Shown in pieces: positions 6,695 through 12,490 of a stretch of 12,490 nucleotides of DNA. This stretch comes from Deltaproteobacteria bacterium. Its GTDB lineage: Bacteria > Chloroflexota > Dehalococcoidia > Dehalococcoidales > BS750m-G39. Every line of letters begins with the position of its first letter. The first letter of the stretch is position 1. The translations under genes and the position numbers were made by a program. The stretch spans positions 1 through 12,490 of the forward strand of contig JABMRW010000011.1 of NCBI GenBank assembly GCA_013202445.1, in the 5' to 3' direction. The notes under the pieces are model-generated. The model saw only the letters and a list, made by a program, of their open reading frames with translations. It made no database searches and was not told the DNA's origin.

Positions 6695-7939
6695 TCAGTC
6701 GTCAATGCCGGGTACCGGGAAGCGAGAGCATATCTGACTGACCTCTTCTCTCACCTCCTTTTGAATTTTGGGATTATCAATATTGGCCAGAATTTTTATA
6801 ATCATGGCGGCGATTTGCTTTATTTCTTCCTTGCCGAAGCCCCGCGTGGTCACCGCCGGGGTGCCCAGCCTGATGCCGCCGGTTATGCGGGGCGGCTGCC
6901 GGTCAAAGGGAATAGAATTGCGGTTGACCACGATGCCGGCGGCCCCTAAAGCCTCCTCGGCCTGCCGGCCGGTTATACCGGTTGAGGCAAGGTCAACCAG
7001 AACGAGGTGGTTATCGGTGCCGCCTGAGATTAAGCGCAGACCGTTTTGCTGCAGTCCGGCGGCCAGAACCCGGGCGTTCTCCAGCACCGCCTGCTGGTAG
7101 TCGGTGAAGGCAGGTTGCATCGCCTCCTGAAAGCAGACCGCTTTTCCTGCAACAACGTGCATCAGCGGGCCTCCCTGCATCTGGGGGAAGACGGCGTTAT
7201 CTATGGCCGGAGCCAGCTCTTTTTGGCAGAGAATAAAGCCGCTCCGGGGGCCGCGCAGCGTCTTGTGGGTGGTTGAGGTTACTACCTCGGCATAGGGGAT
7301 GGGGGTGGGGTGTAAGCCCACCGCTATCATGCCGGCGATGTGAGCTATATCAACCAGTAGCTTGGCTCCAACCAGGTCGGCGATGTTGCGGAAACGCTCA
7401 AAATCGATAATCCTGGGGTAGGCGCTGGCGCCGGCCACAATCAGCTTGGGCTTGTGCTTTTTGGCCAGGTTTTCTATCTCCTGGTAGTCCATCCTTTCCG
7501 TCTCCCGGTTAACCCCGTAGTGTATGAAGTTATACGATTTGCCGGAGAAGCTTACCTTGGCCCCGTGGGTGAGGTGGCCGCCGTGAGCCAGGCTCATGCC
7601 CATGACCGTGTCGCCGTATTCCAGCAGGGCGTAGTATGACGCCATGTTGGCCTGAGCTCCGCTGTGGGGCTGGACGTTGGCGTGCTGGGCCTTGAAAAGC
7701 TCCTTGGCCCGCTGGATGGCTAAATCTTCCACTATATCCACATTCTCACAGCCGCCGTAGTAGCGTTTACCGGGGTAGCCTTCGGCGTATTTGTTGGTTA
7801 AGAATGAGCCTTCAGCCTGGAGCACCGCCCGGCTGGCGTAGTTCTCCGAGGCGATAAGATTGATTGTCTCCCGCTGGCGTTTTGCCTCCAGTTCCAGGGC
7901 GCGGCTGATTTCCGGGTCGGTTTGACTTAAGAAGTCCAT
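6695..7939 (-). CDS. glyA: Serine hydroxymethyltransferase
   Basis: Cytoplasmic PLP enzyme that interconverts serine plus tetrahydrofolate with glycine plus 5,10-methylene-tetrahydrofolate, the main one-carbon entry point. The 414 residues match the bacterial family length. I see the N-terminal block ETINLIASENYAS (24-36), the glycine/tyrosine stretch EGYPGKRYYGGCENVD (53-68), PHSGAQAN (91-98), the cofactor-contacting LVDIAHIAG (195-203, D197 and H200) and the Schiff-base lysine K226 in TSTTHKTLRGPRSG (usual form TTTTHKTLRGPRGG). The C-terminal part has RLGTPAVTTRGF. The ATG at 7937-7939 is preceded by AGGAGG with four A's between. It has its own promoter upstream and is the first gene of the minus-strand block. 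There is no riboswitch-like leader, since the predicted leader is only about ten bases. Confidence 0.98.
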   Translation of the reverse strand: MDFLSQTDPEISRALELEAKRQRETINLIASENYASRAVLQAEGSFLTNKYAEGYPGKRYYGGCENVDIVEDLAIQRAKELFKAQHANVQPHSGAQANMASYYALLEYGDTVMGMSLAHGGHLTHGAKVSFSGKSYNFIHYGVNRETERMDYQEIENLAKKHKPKLIVAGASAYPRIIDFERFRNIADLVGAKLLVDIAHIAGMIAVGLHPTPIPYAEVVTSTTHKTLRGPRSGFILCQKELAPAIDNAVFPQMQGGPLMHVVAGKAVCFQEAMQPAFTDYQQAVLENARVLAAGLQQNGLRLISGGTDNHLVLVDLASTGITGRQAEEALGAAGIVVNRNSIPFDRQPPRITGGIRLGTPAVTTRGFGKEEIKQIAAMIIKILANIDNPKIQKEVREEVSQICSRFPVPGIDD

Positions 7940-7955
7940 TTTTCCTCCTGGCTAA

Positions 7956-7984
7956 AGTCTACAACTGCACTCTCCCAGTGTCAA
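7956..7984 (-). promoter_or_regulatory. Sigma70-type promoter of glyA
   Basis: The minus strand has TTGACA (plus coordinates 7979-7984), a 17-bp spacer and TAGACT (7956-7961). Predicted transcription start is near 7949, at the first base of the AGGAGG ribosome binding site (7944-7949). The leader would then be only about ten bases long. The -35 is perfect and the -10 matches four of six positions. Confidence 0.65.
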
Positions 7985-8071
7985 ACCCCCTGCGCTTTTT
8001 GTAATTCTTACTTAAGTAGGGGAGTAATTTGTTATATAGAGGGGCTTTATGCCCTTAAATATTTACTTGCC
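7985..8071. other. Intergenic stretch next to the glyA promoter
   Basis: Non-coding. It contains a perfect 10-bp palindrome TACTTAAGTA (8009-8018), about 25 bp upstream of the glyA -35, and a small stem (AGGGGC / GCCCTT around 8040-8056). The palindrome could be an operator, but nothing identifies a regulator. Confidence 0.3.
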
Positions 8072-8295
8072 AACCCACCCCCTTAATCCCCCTCCCTTGT
8101 AAGGGAGGGGGAGGGTTTTTTTAAGAAGAGGGGCTGGCGCCCCTCTTAAACACCCCGCTGAAGTGAGGAATTGGGGACTGGTGGGGGGAAAGGGGGGATT
8201 AGTCTAATAGGGGGTTTAAGGGGGACTTCGTCCCCCTTTTCTATACTCAATTCCCCCTCTCCAAGAGTGGTGAGGGGGCTACAGGGGGGGAGGTT
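8072..8295. repeat. Multi-hairpin G/C-run element between glyA and udg, MITE-like
   Basis: A ~224 bp non-coding block of alternating C-runs and G-runs, unlike the surrounding sequence. It has four clear hairpins: 8088-8111 (11-bp stem, then GAGGG lacking base 8111 and seven T's), 8126-8147 (AAGAGGGGC / GCCCCTCTT, loop TGGC), 8218-8238 (AAGGGGGAC / GTCCCCCTT, loop TTC) and 8253-8278 (CCCCCTC / GAGGGGG with inner CCA/TGG). The ends are imperfect inverted repeats: AACC at 8072 against GGTT at 8295, each followed inward by C-runs and a hairpin. A longer-range pairing is also possible (TAATCCCCC near 8085 with GGGGGATTA near 8193-8201). No transposase and no clear target duplication is visible. 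Such elements are often dispersed, non-autonomous repeats, but copy number cannot be judged from this window. Confidence 0.6.
8088..8122 (+). terminator. Terminator-like hairpin with T-tract (within the repeat element)
   Basis: Stem CCCCCTCCCTT / AAGGGAGGGGG with a two-base tip (four or more in practice), followed after four bases by seven T's at 8116-8122. The shape is that of an intrinsic terminator for rightward transcription, yet no plus-strand gene ends upstream of it. It may stop antisense transcription over glyA or simply be part of the repeat. Confidence 0.4.
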
Positions 8296-8311
8296 AATAA
8301 AATTTCCTAAA

Positions 8312-8340
8312 TTGACTTGACATATTGCCCGTGCTATCAT
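8312..8340 (+). promoter_or_regulatory. Candidate promoter of udg
   Basis: TTGACT (8312-8317), a 17-bp spacer and TATCAT (8335-8340). An overlapping TTGACA at 8317-8322 with CATAAT at 8338-8343 would have a spacer of only 15. Transcription would start near 8347, leaving a leader of about 13 bases and a weak AAAAGG ribosome site nine bases before the ATG. It lies just outside the right end of the hairpin element. Confidence 0.5.
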
Positions 8341-8359
8341 AATCAAAAGGCTGGTTAAT

Positions 8360-8857
8360 ATGACGGCTCTGAGCGAGCTTTACCAAGAAATTGAGCGTTG
8401 CCAGCAGTGCGAGATAGCTAAATATCGGAACAGGGTGGTGCCGGGTGAAGGGGTGGAGGATGCCGGCATAATGTTTATCGGCGAGGCACCAGGCTGGCAC
8501 GAAGACCAGCAGGGACGCCCCTTTGTGGGGCCGGCGGGGAAGTTTCTGGACGAATTACTGGCTTCTATCGGCTTGAACCGCCAGCAGGTTTATATTGCCA
8601 ATGTGATTAAGTGCCGCCCTCAGGGAAACCGTGACCCTCTGCCTTCGGAAATCCAAAACTGCCGCCAGTGGCTGACACGCCAGATTGAAATAATTTGCCC
8701 CAAGATGATAGTAACCCTGGGGCGTTACTCTATGGCAATGTACTTCCCCGGCAAGAGTATCAGCAAAATCCACGGTACGGCGCAGAAGCGGGATAATGTG
8801 CTCTATTATGCCATGTACCACCCGGCGGCGGCGCTGCACCAGGGGAGCTTGCGCTAG
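8360..8857 (+). CDS. Family 4 (iron-sulfur) uracil-DNA glycosylase, frame cut by TAG at codon 166
   Basis: Removes uracil from DNA as the first step of base excision repair. The family is recognised by the four iron-sulfur cysteines C14, C17, C85 and C101 (CxxC near the start, then KCRP and NCRQW), by the catalytic-region motif GEAPGWHED (41-49), by GRPFVGPAGKFLDELL (52-67), and by the DNA-binding HPAAALHQ (154-161). The ATG at 8360 is chosen because it gives the normal family N-terminus. The reading frame stops at TAG (8855-8857) straight after GSLR, where family members usually continue with a C-terminal helix. The next 32 codons in the same frame read like that helix. The 165-residue product keeps every motif but is short against the ~190-205 residues I expect. 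It could be functional, unstable, or intact in other strains. Confidence 0.9.
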   Translation: MTALSELYQEIERCQQCEIAKYRNRVVPGEGVEDAGIMFIGEAPGWHEDQQGRPFVGPAGKFLDELLASIGLNRQQVYIANVIKCRPQGNRDPLPSEIQNCRQWLTRQIEIICPKMIVTLGRYSMAMYFPGKSISKIHGTAQKRDNVLYYAMYHPAAALHQGSLR

Positions 8858-8956
8858 GCTATAGAGGCGGACATGCTCAAGATTCCTTCCCTTCTGGCCG
8901 AAGCCGAAGGTGTGACGGAGGCAAAGCAGGAGCCAGAGCAATTAAGTATGTTGTAG
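8858..8956 (+). pseudogene. In-frame C-terminal remnant of the uracil-DNA glycosylase
   Basis: Directly after the TAG at 8855-8857 the same frame stays open for 32 codons, reading AIEADMLKIPSLLAEAEGVT and then a Glu/Gln-rich end, and closing with TAG at 8954-8956. IEAD-MLKIPSLL matches the pattern of the final helix of family 4 enzymes (SLxxxIEADxxKLPxLL). A single C-to-T change in a CAG codon would explain the internal stop, giving a full protein of 198 residues. There is no separate start with a ribosome site for this tail. Confidence 0.65.
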
Positions 8957-8979
8957 GTGAAAAATATAGGTGAAAGATA
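8954..8979. repeat. Tandem 13-bp duplication of the rnj ribosome binding site
   Basis: TAGGTGAAAAATA (8954-8966) is followed directly by TAGGTGAAAGATA (8967-8979), one mismatch in thirteen, ending at the ATG of rnj (8980). Each copy has an AGGTGA. Only the second has normal spacing (six bases) to the start. The first copy's TAG is also the distal stop of the udg frame. Confidence 0.85.
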
Positions 8980-10638
8980 ATGACTAAATCAAAGTTAAAA
9001 ATAATCCCCCTGGGGGGGCTATCTGAAATCGGCAAGAATATGATGTTGATGGAGTATGAGAACGACATCATCATTATTGATTCCGGGCTGATGTTCCCCG
9101 GGGAGGAAATGCTGGGTATTGACCTGGTAATCCCCGACATCAGCTACCTGCGGGAGAATAAAGAGAAGATAAGGGGCATAGTTATCACCCATGGTCATGA
9201 AGACCATATCGGCGCCTTGCCTTACCTGCTGCCCCAGCTTAATGTGCCGGTCTATTCTACCAAGCTTACCAACGGGCTTATCTCAGTTAAGCTCAAGGAG
9301 AGAAAGGCGCTGGCCGGGGCCGAGCTCAATGTGGTGCCCTATGGCGGTCAGGTGAACCTGGGCAAATTCAGGGTGGAGTTCTTCCACGTTTGCCACAGCA
9401 TACCTGATGCCGCCGGTCTGATTATTCATACCCCGCTGGGTACTATTGTCCATAGCGGGGATTTTAAGCTTGATTACACCCCGGTAGATGGCAAGCCGAC
9501 CGACCTTTCCCGTCTGGCTCAGCTGGGGGCGCAGGGAGTATTGCTGCTGCTGTCAGATTCCACCTATTCCGAGATGCCCGGTTATACCCCGTCGGAGAGG
9601 GTGGTGGGCGAGACCCTGGACCGGGTCATGGCCGATGCGCCGGGCCGGGTGATTGTAACGACTTTCTCTTCGCTGGTGTCTCGCATCCAGCAGGTTATTG
9701 ATGCCGCTGCCAAGCACCAGCGCCGGGTGTTTATTATCGGGCGGAGTATGACTGATATAGTGAAAATGACCCTGGAGCTGGGTTATCTCAAGGCTCCCGA
9801 CGGCATACTGGCCCGGATAGATGAACTAAAGAATACGCCCCATGACAAGGTGGTCTTTGTCACCACCGGCAGCCAGGGGGAGCCGACCTCGGCCCTGGTC
9901 CGCATCGCTAACCAAGACCATCGCCATGTTCATATCCTGCGGGGGGACACGGTGGTGCTGTCAGCCACCCCCGTCCCCGGCAACGAAGCCCTCATCAACC
10001 GCACCGTGGACAACCTGTTCCGGCAGGGTGCCCAGGTGCTTTACGATAAGGTGGCGCAGGTTCATGTCCACGGGCACGGCGGCCAGGAAGAACTGAAGCT
10101 GCTCTTGAATCTGGTCAAACCCAGATTCTTTATACCCATTCACGGCGAATTCCGCCACCTCAGTTTTCATGCCAAGTTAGCCCAGTCGGTGGGTATCCCG
10201 GAGAAGAATGTCTTCCTGATGGAAGACGGCGATGTCCTTGAGCTCGGCGAGTGGTCGGGTAAGATAACCGGCAAGGTCAGCTCGGGCAATGTGTATGTGG
10301 ATGGTCTGAGCGTGGGCGACGTCGGCACCGTGGTTCTACGTGACCGGAGGATGCTGTCGCGGGACGGCATTGTTATGGTGATTATTACCGTTAACCGCCA
10401 GACCGGTAAGCTGGTGGGGCGTCCCGATGTTGTCTCCCGGGGCTTTGTCGATACCAGGGAGGCTAAGGATATGCTAGAAGAGAGCTGTAACATAGTAGCT
10501 CGCTCCCTGGACCACAGCGGCGCCCGCCCGGCTGAATGGGGCTTTATCTACGCTAAAGTCAGGGATATACTGCATAAATACTACTACGACCAGACCAAGC
10601 GCCGCCCCATGATTTTGCCGGTTATGGTGAAGGTATAG
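8980..10638 (+). CDS. rnj: Ribonuclease J (beta-CASP metallo-beta-lactamase nuclease)
   Basis: Zinc-dependent endo- and 5'-exoribonuclease for mRNA decay and rRNA maturation in the cytoplasm. The 552 residues match the family (about 555). It opens with KLKIIPLGGLSEIGKNMMLM and has the metal motif HGHEDH (71-76), the third-ligand region HVCHSIPDA (136-144, H139), and HSGDFKLD with D161. The beta-CASP part includes SDSTYSEMPGYTPSE and TTFSSLVSRIQQV. HVHGHGGQEELK (family form HVSGHGCQEELK) and PIHGEFRHL carry the late histidines. The C-terminal ~100 residues form the usual RNase J tail. The ATG has AGGTGA six bases upstream in a duplicated site. It follows udg without an evident promoter, and ftsK begins 7 bp after its TAG, so udg-rnj-ftsK is likely one transcript. 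Confidence 0.97.
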   Translation: MTKSKLKIIPLGGLSEIGKNMMLMEYENDIIIIDSGLMFPGEEMLGIDLVIPDISYLRENKEKIRGIVITHGHEDHIGALPYLLPQLNVPVYSTKLTNGLISVKLKERKALAGAELNVVPYGGQVNLGKFRVEFFHVCHSIPDAAGLIIHTPLGTIVHSGDFKLDYTPVDGKPTDLSRLAQLGAQGVLLLLSDSTYSEMPGYTPSERVVGETLDRVMADAPGRVIVTTFSSLVSRIQQVIDAAAKHQRRVFIIGRSMTDIVKMTLELGYLKAPDGILARIDELKNTPHDKVVFVTTGSQGEPTSALVRIANQDHRHVHILRGDTVVLSATPVPGNEALINRTVDNLFRQGAQVLYDKVAQVHVHGHGGQEELKLLLNLVKPRFFIPIHGEFRHLSFHAKLAQSVGIPEKNVFLMEDGDVLELGEWSGKITGKVSSGNVYVDGLSVGDVGTVVLRDRRMLSRDGIVMVIITVNRQTGKLVGRPDVVSRGFVDTREAKDMLEESCNIVARSLDHSGARPAEWGFIYAKVRDILHKYYYDQTKRRPMILPVMVKV

Positions 10639-10645
10639 GCTTTAT

Positions 10646-12490
10646 ATGGCTAAAAAGAAGGCAAGGGCTAATCGCCAGCCGAGAAGAGAGTCCAGGGCCA
10701 AGGGCGAATCGGGCTGGAAGCGGTTTTTCCATTATATCTGGCTGCCGCCGGTGCGCCGCCTGATATTGGCGGTGATTATCGTTGCCCTGGCGTTCTGGCA
10801 CTGGTCGGCGATTACCGCCTGGGCGGCCAGCGTCTGGGATGGCACCCTGGTCTTGTTCGGCTGGGGGCTGGGCTTTCTGGTGCTGGCCTTTGGCATACTG
10901 ATGGGGATAGTGTGGGGGCAGAGGGTGCTCTCCTTTATCTACCACTGGAACCAGTGGCTGGGTGGCATTGTTTTTGCCCTGGTGGCCTGGGGAATAATGG
11001 CCTTTTTCGGGGTGGGGGGCAGCTTCGGTCAGGGTATTATAGGCGCTAACGCTGTTCTCGGTGTTCTGCGCCTGCTGGGGCTGGTAATTTTAGGTTTTAT
11101 CCTGGTCGCTCCCGGCTTAAGCTGGCGGCTTGCGGCCAGATTTTTCTCCTGGGTGGGCAGAAAGCTCAGGGAACGTCCTGCTCCAAAGCCGGTGACCTAT
11201 GTAGAGTCTCCCACTGTTGAGAAGCCGGTGACGTCTCCGGTAATGGTACCGCCTCCGGTGACCACGCCCCAGCCGCTGCTGACCAGGGAGCCTGAAGCGG
11301 AAGTGCCGACCCTGGGGGTAAACACGGCGCTTGCTCCTACCCCGGCGCAGCAGGAGCTGCGGCAGGTAGCTCAGGAGGTATGGAAGAAATACGGAGAGTC
11401 GCCGTCGCTGGTTACGGTTGACGGCTGGCGGTTGCCCCCTATCGATATTCTGGATAGCGTGCCCGATATCGAGTTCGGGCAGGCGGATAACATACAGCGG
11501 GCCAAGGTTATCGAGGAGGCCCTGGCCAGCTATGGCGTTGAGGCTAAAGTGGTGCAGATAAATGCCGGTCCTACCGTCACCCAGTTTGGCATCGAGCCGG
11601 GCTGGGACAGGAAGATGAAGGAGATAAAGGAGCGGGACAGGGACGGCAATGTCAAGGTGAGGCTGGAGGAGGTATCAAAGACCAGGGTTAAGGTGGAGAG
11701 GATTACCTCCCTGTCTAACGACCTGGCGCTGGCCCTGGCGGCGCCCAGCATAAGGATTGAAGCCCCGGTGCCGGGTAAATCGGTGGTGGGGATTGAGGTG
11801 CCCAATACTATCTACGGCATGGTCAGCCTGCGGGGGGTAATGGAAAGCAGCCCCTTCCAGAAGATAACCGCCAAGTCCAAGATAGCGCTGGCGCTGGGCA
11901 AGGGCGCCGGTGGGGAGGCGGTGGCCGGTGACCTGTCTAAAATGCCCCACCTGCTTATCGCCGGGGCTACCGGCAGCGGCAAGACGGTCTGCCTGAATTC
12001 CAGCATCTGCTGCCTGCTGATGAACGCCCCTCCCAGCGAGGTGCAGTTTATTATGATTGACCCCAAGCGGGTGGAGCTGACCTTGTTTAACAGCATACCT
12101 CACCTGGCTACCCCGGTCATCGTGGATACTCATAAAGCCATTGGCACACTGCGCTGGCTTAACCAGGAGATGGACAAGCGGTACCAGAAGCTGGCTACCG
12201 CCGGTGCCCGCAACATCGAGGGTTATAACAAGAAAGTGGAGGGGGGGGAGAGATTCCCCTACCTGGTGCTGGTCATCGATGAGCTGGCCGATTTGATGAT
12301 GGCCGGCTTTGACGAGGTGGAGCACGTCCTCTGCCGTCTGGCTCAGCTGGCCCGGGCTACCGGCATTCACCTCATCGTGGCTACCCAGCGCCCATCGGTA
12401 GATGTGGTCACCGGTTTAATCAAAGCAAACTTCCCCACCCGTATCAGCTTTGCTGTTACTTCCCAGGTAGATTCTCGCACTATACTTGAC
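10646..12490 (+). CDS. ftsK: FtsK/SpoIIIE DNA translocase, N-terminal 615 residues (3' end outside window)
   Basis: Membrane-anchored hexameric DNA pump that moves chromosome ends through the division septum. The frame is open from ATG 10646-10648 to the window edge. A basic N-terminus is followed by four hydrophobic segments (about 38-60, 67-91, 103-124, 137-159), then a Pro/Val/Thr-rich linker (about 175-235), the alpha/beta part of the motor (from about 255), Walker A GATGSGKT (440-447), IDPKRVEL, Walker B VLVIDELADLMM (D545, E546), and LIVATQRPSVDVVTGLIKANFPTR. About 25 extra charged residues lie at 320-346 (WDRKMKEIKERDRDGN and on) compared with common FtsK sequences. The C-terminal gamma DNA-reading domain would lie beyond the window. 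Gap to rnj is 7 bp with only a weak ribosome site (TAGG). Confidence 0.95.
   Translation, partial: MAKKKARANRQPRRESRAKGESGWKRFFHYIWLPPVRRLILAVIIVALAFWHWSAITAWAASVWDGTLVLFGWGLGFLVLAFGILMGIVWGQRVLSFIYHWNQWLGGIVFALVAWGIMAFFGVGGSFGQGIIGANAVLGVLRLLGLVILGFILVAPGLSWRLAARFFSWVGRKLRERPAPKPVTYVESPTVEKPVTSPVMVPPPVTTPQPLLTREPEAEVPTLGVNTALAPTPAQQELRQVAQEVWKKYGESPSLVTVDGWRLPPIDILDSVPDIEFGQADNIQRAKVIEEALASYGVEAKVVQINAGPTVTQFGIEPGWDRKMKEIKERDRDGNVKVRLEEVSKTRVKVERITSLSNDLALALAAPSIRIEAPVPGKSVVGIEVPNTIYGMVSLRGVMESSPFQKITAKSKIALALGKGAGGEAVAGDLSKMPHLLIAGATGSGKTVCLNSSICCLLMNAPPSEVQFIMIDPKRVELTLFNSIPHLATPVIVDTHKAIGTLRWLNQEMDKRYQKLATAGARNIEGYNKKVEGGERFPYLVLVIDELADLMMAGFDEVEHVLCRLAQLARATGIHLIVATQRPSVDVVTGLIKANFPTRISFAVTSQVDSRTILD

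Noticed and set aside
6689..6698. Palindrome CTGATATCAG at the glyA stop as an operator or terminator
   Set aside because: Ten bases with no loop or T-tract; too short to separate from chance.
7940..8071. Glycine, THF or other riboswitch ahead of glyA
   Set aside because: The promoter places the transcription start about ten bases before glyA, and no conserved aptamer core is visible.
8072..8295. CRISPR array
   Set aside because: The C/G-run stems differ from one another and there are no equal-length spacers or exact direct repeats.
8146..8346. Minus-strand frame of 66 codons in the glyA-udg spacer
   Set aside because: Its Pro/Leu-rich product comes from translated G-runs of the hairpin element; no ribosome site and no recognisable domain.
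8294..8500. Minus-strand frame of 68 codons overlapping the start of udg
   Set aside because: It covers the udg promoter and start antisense, with no supporting signals.
11675..12370. Minus-strand frame of 231 codons opposite ftsK
   Set aside because: It lies fully within the continuous FtsK frame carrying Walker A and B motifs; its composition (His, Gln, Gly rich) is that of an antisense shadow.
1..12490. A novel multi-gene system (defence, mobile island, biosynthetic cluster)
   Set aside because: Most genes are recognised housekeeping genes with even codon character; there is no integrase, transposase, toxin-antitoxin pair, nuclease-helicase set or synthase module. Only orf241, orf93 and orf110 remain unexplained, and they do not form a recognisable system.

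Overview
This 12.5 kb window reads as ordinary chromosomal housekeeping DNA, GC-rich and densely coded, from a bacterium most likely in the Chloroflexota, probably class Dehalococcoidia. That placement is an inference. It rests on protein character (a SecA with an acidic/aromatic insertion after the first nucleotide-binding motif, an FtsK with a charged insertion before the motor core, a tyrosine-rich membrane-anchored small protein) and on gene order (valS, secA, prs, glyA, udg, rnj, ftsK), which I remember only loosely for Dehalococcoides-like genomes. No database was consulted.

Layout. Positions 1-1646 (+) hold the 3' part of valS, with its 5' end outside the window. Convergent with it, and overlapping by 3 bp, is a minus-strand block read from right to left: glyA (7939 to 6695), a 110-residue tyrosine-ladder membrane protein (6626 to 6294), prs (6250 to 5306), secA (5302 to 2672), a 93-residue protein (2668 to 2387) and a 241-residue protein (2368 to 1643). 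The prs-secA-orf93 junctions leave only 3 bp between stop and start, with the next gene's ribosome binding site inside the previous gene's last codons, so these three look translationally coupled. Positions 7940-8359 form the only long non-coding stretch. It lies between divergent promoters for glyA and udg and carries a ~224 bp G/C-run element of four strong hairpins with imperfect inverted ends. Rightward from 8360 come a family 4 uracil-DNA glycosylase, RNase J and the first 615 codons of an FtsK/SpoIIIE DNA translocase that runs off the window end.

The genes cover protein synthesis (ValRS), secretion (SecA), nucleotide and one-carbon metabolism (PRPP synthetase, SHMT), DNA repair (UDG), RNA turnover (RNase J) and chromosome segregation (FtsK). 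I see no CRISPR array, tRNA, rRNA, transposase, phage gene, defence system or biosynthetic cluster.

The most interesting points are local. The udg frame is cut by an in-frame TAG at codon 166, followed by 32 more sensible codons. The 110-residue protein has six tyrosines spaced exactly six residues apart, partly encoded by an 18-bp DNA repeat. The glyA-udg spacer holds a MITE-like multi-hairpin element. Two short tandem duplications sit exactly at gene junctions. Two unrecognised small genes follow secA. I found no convincing new multi-gene system.
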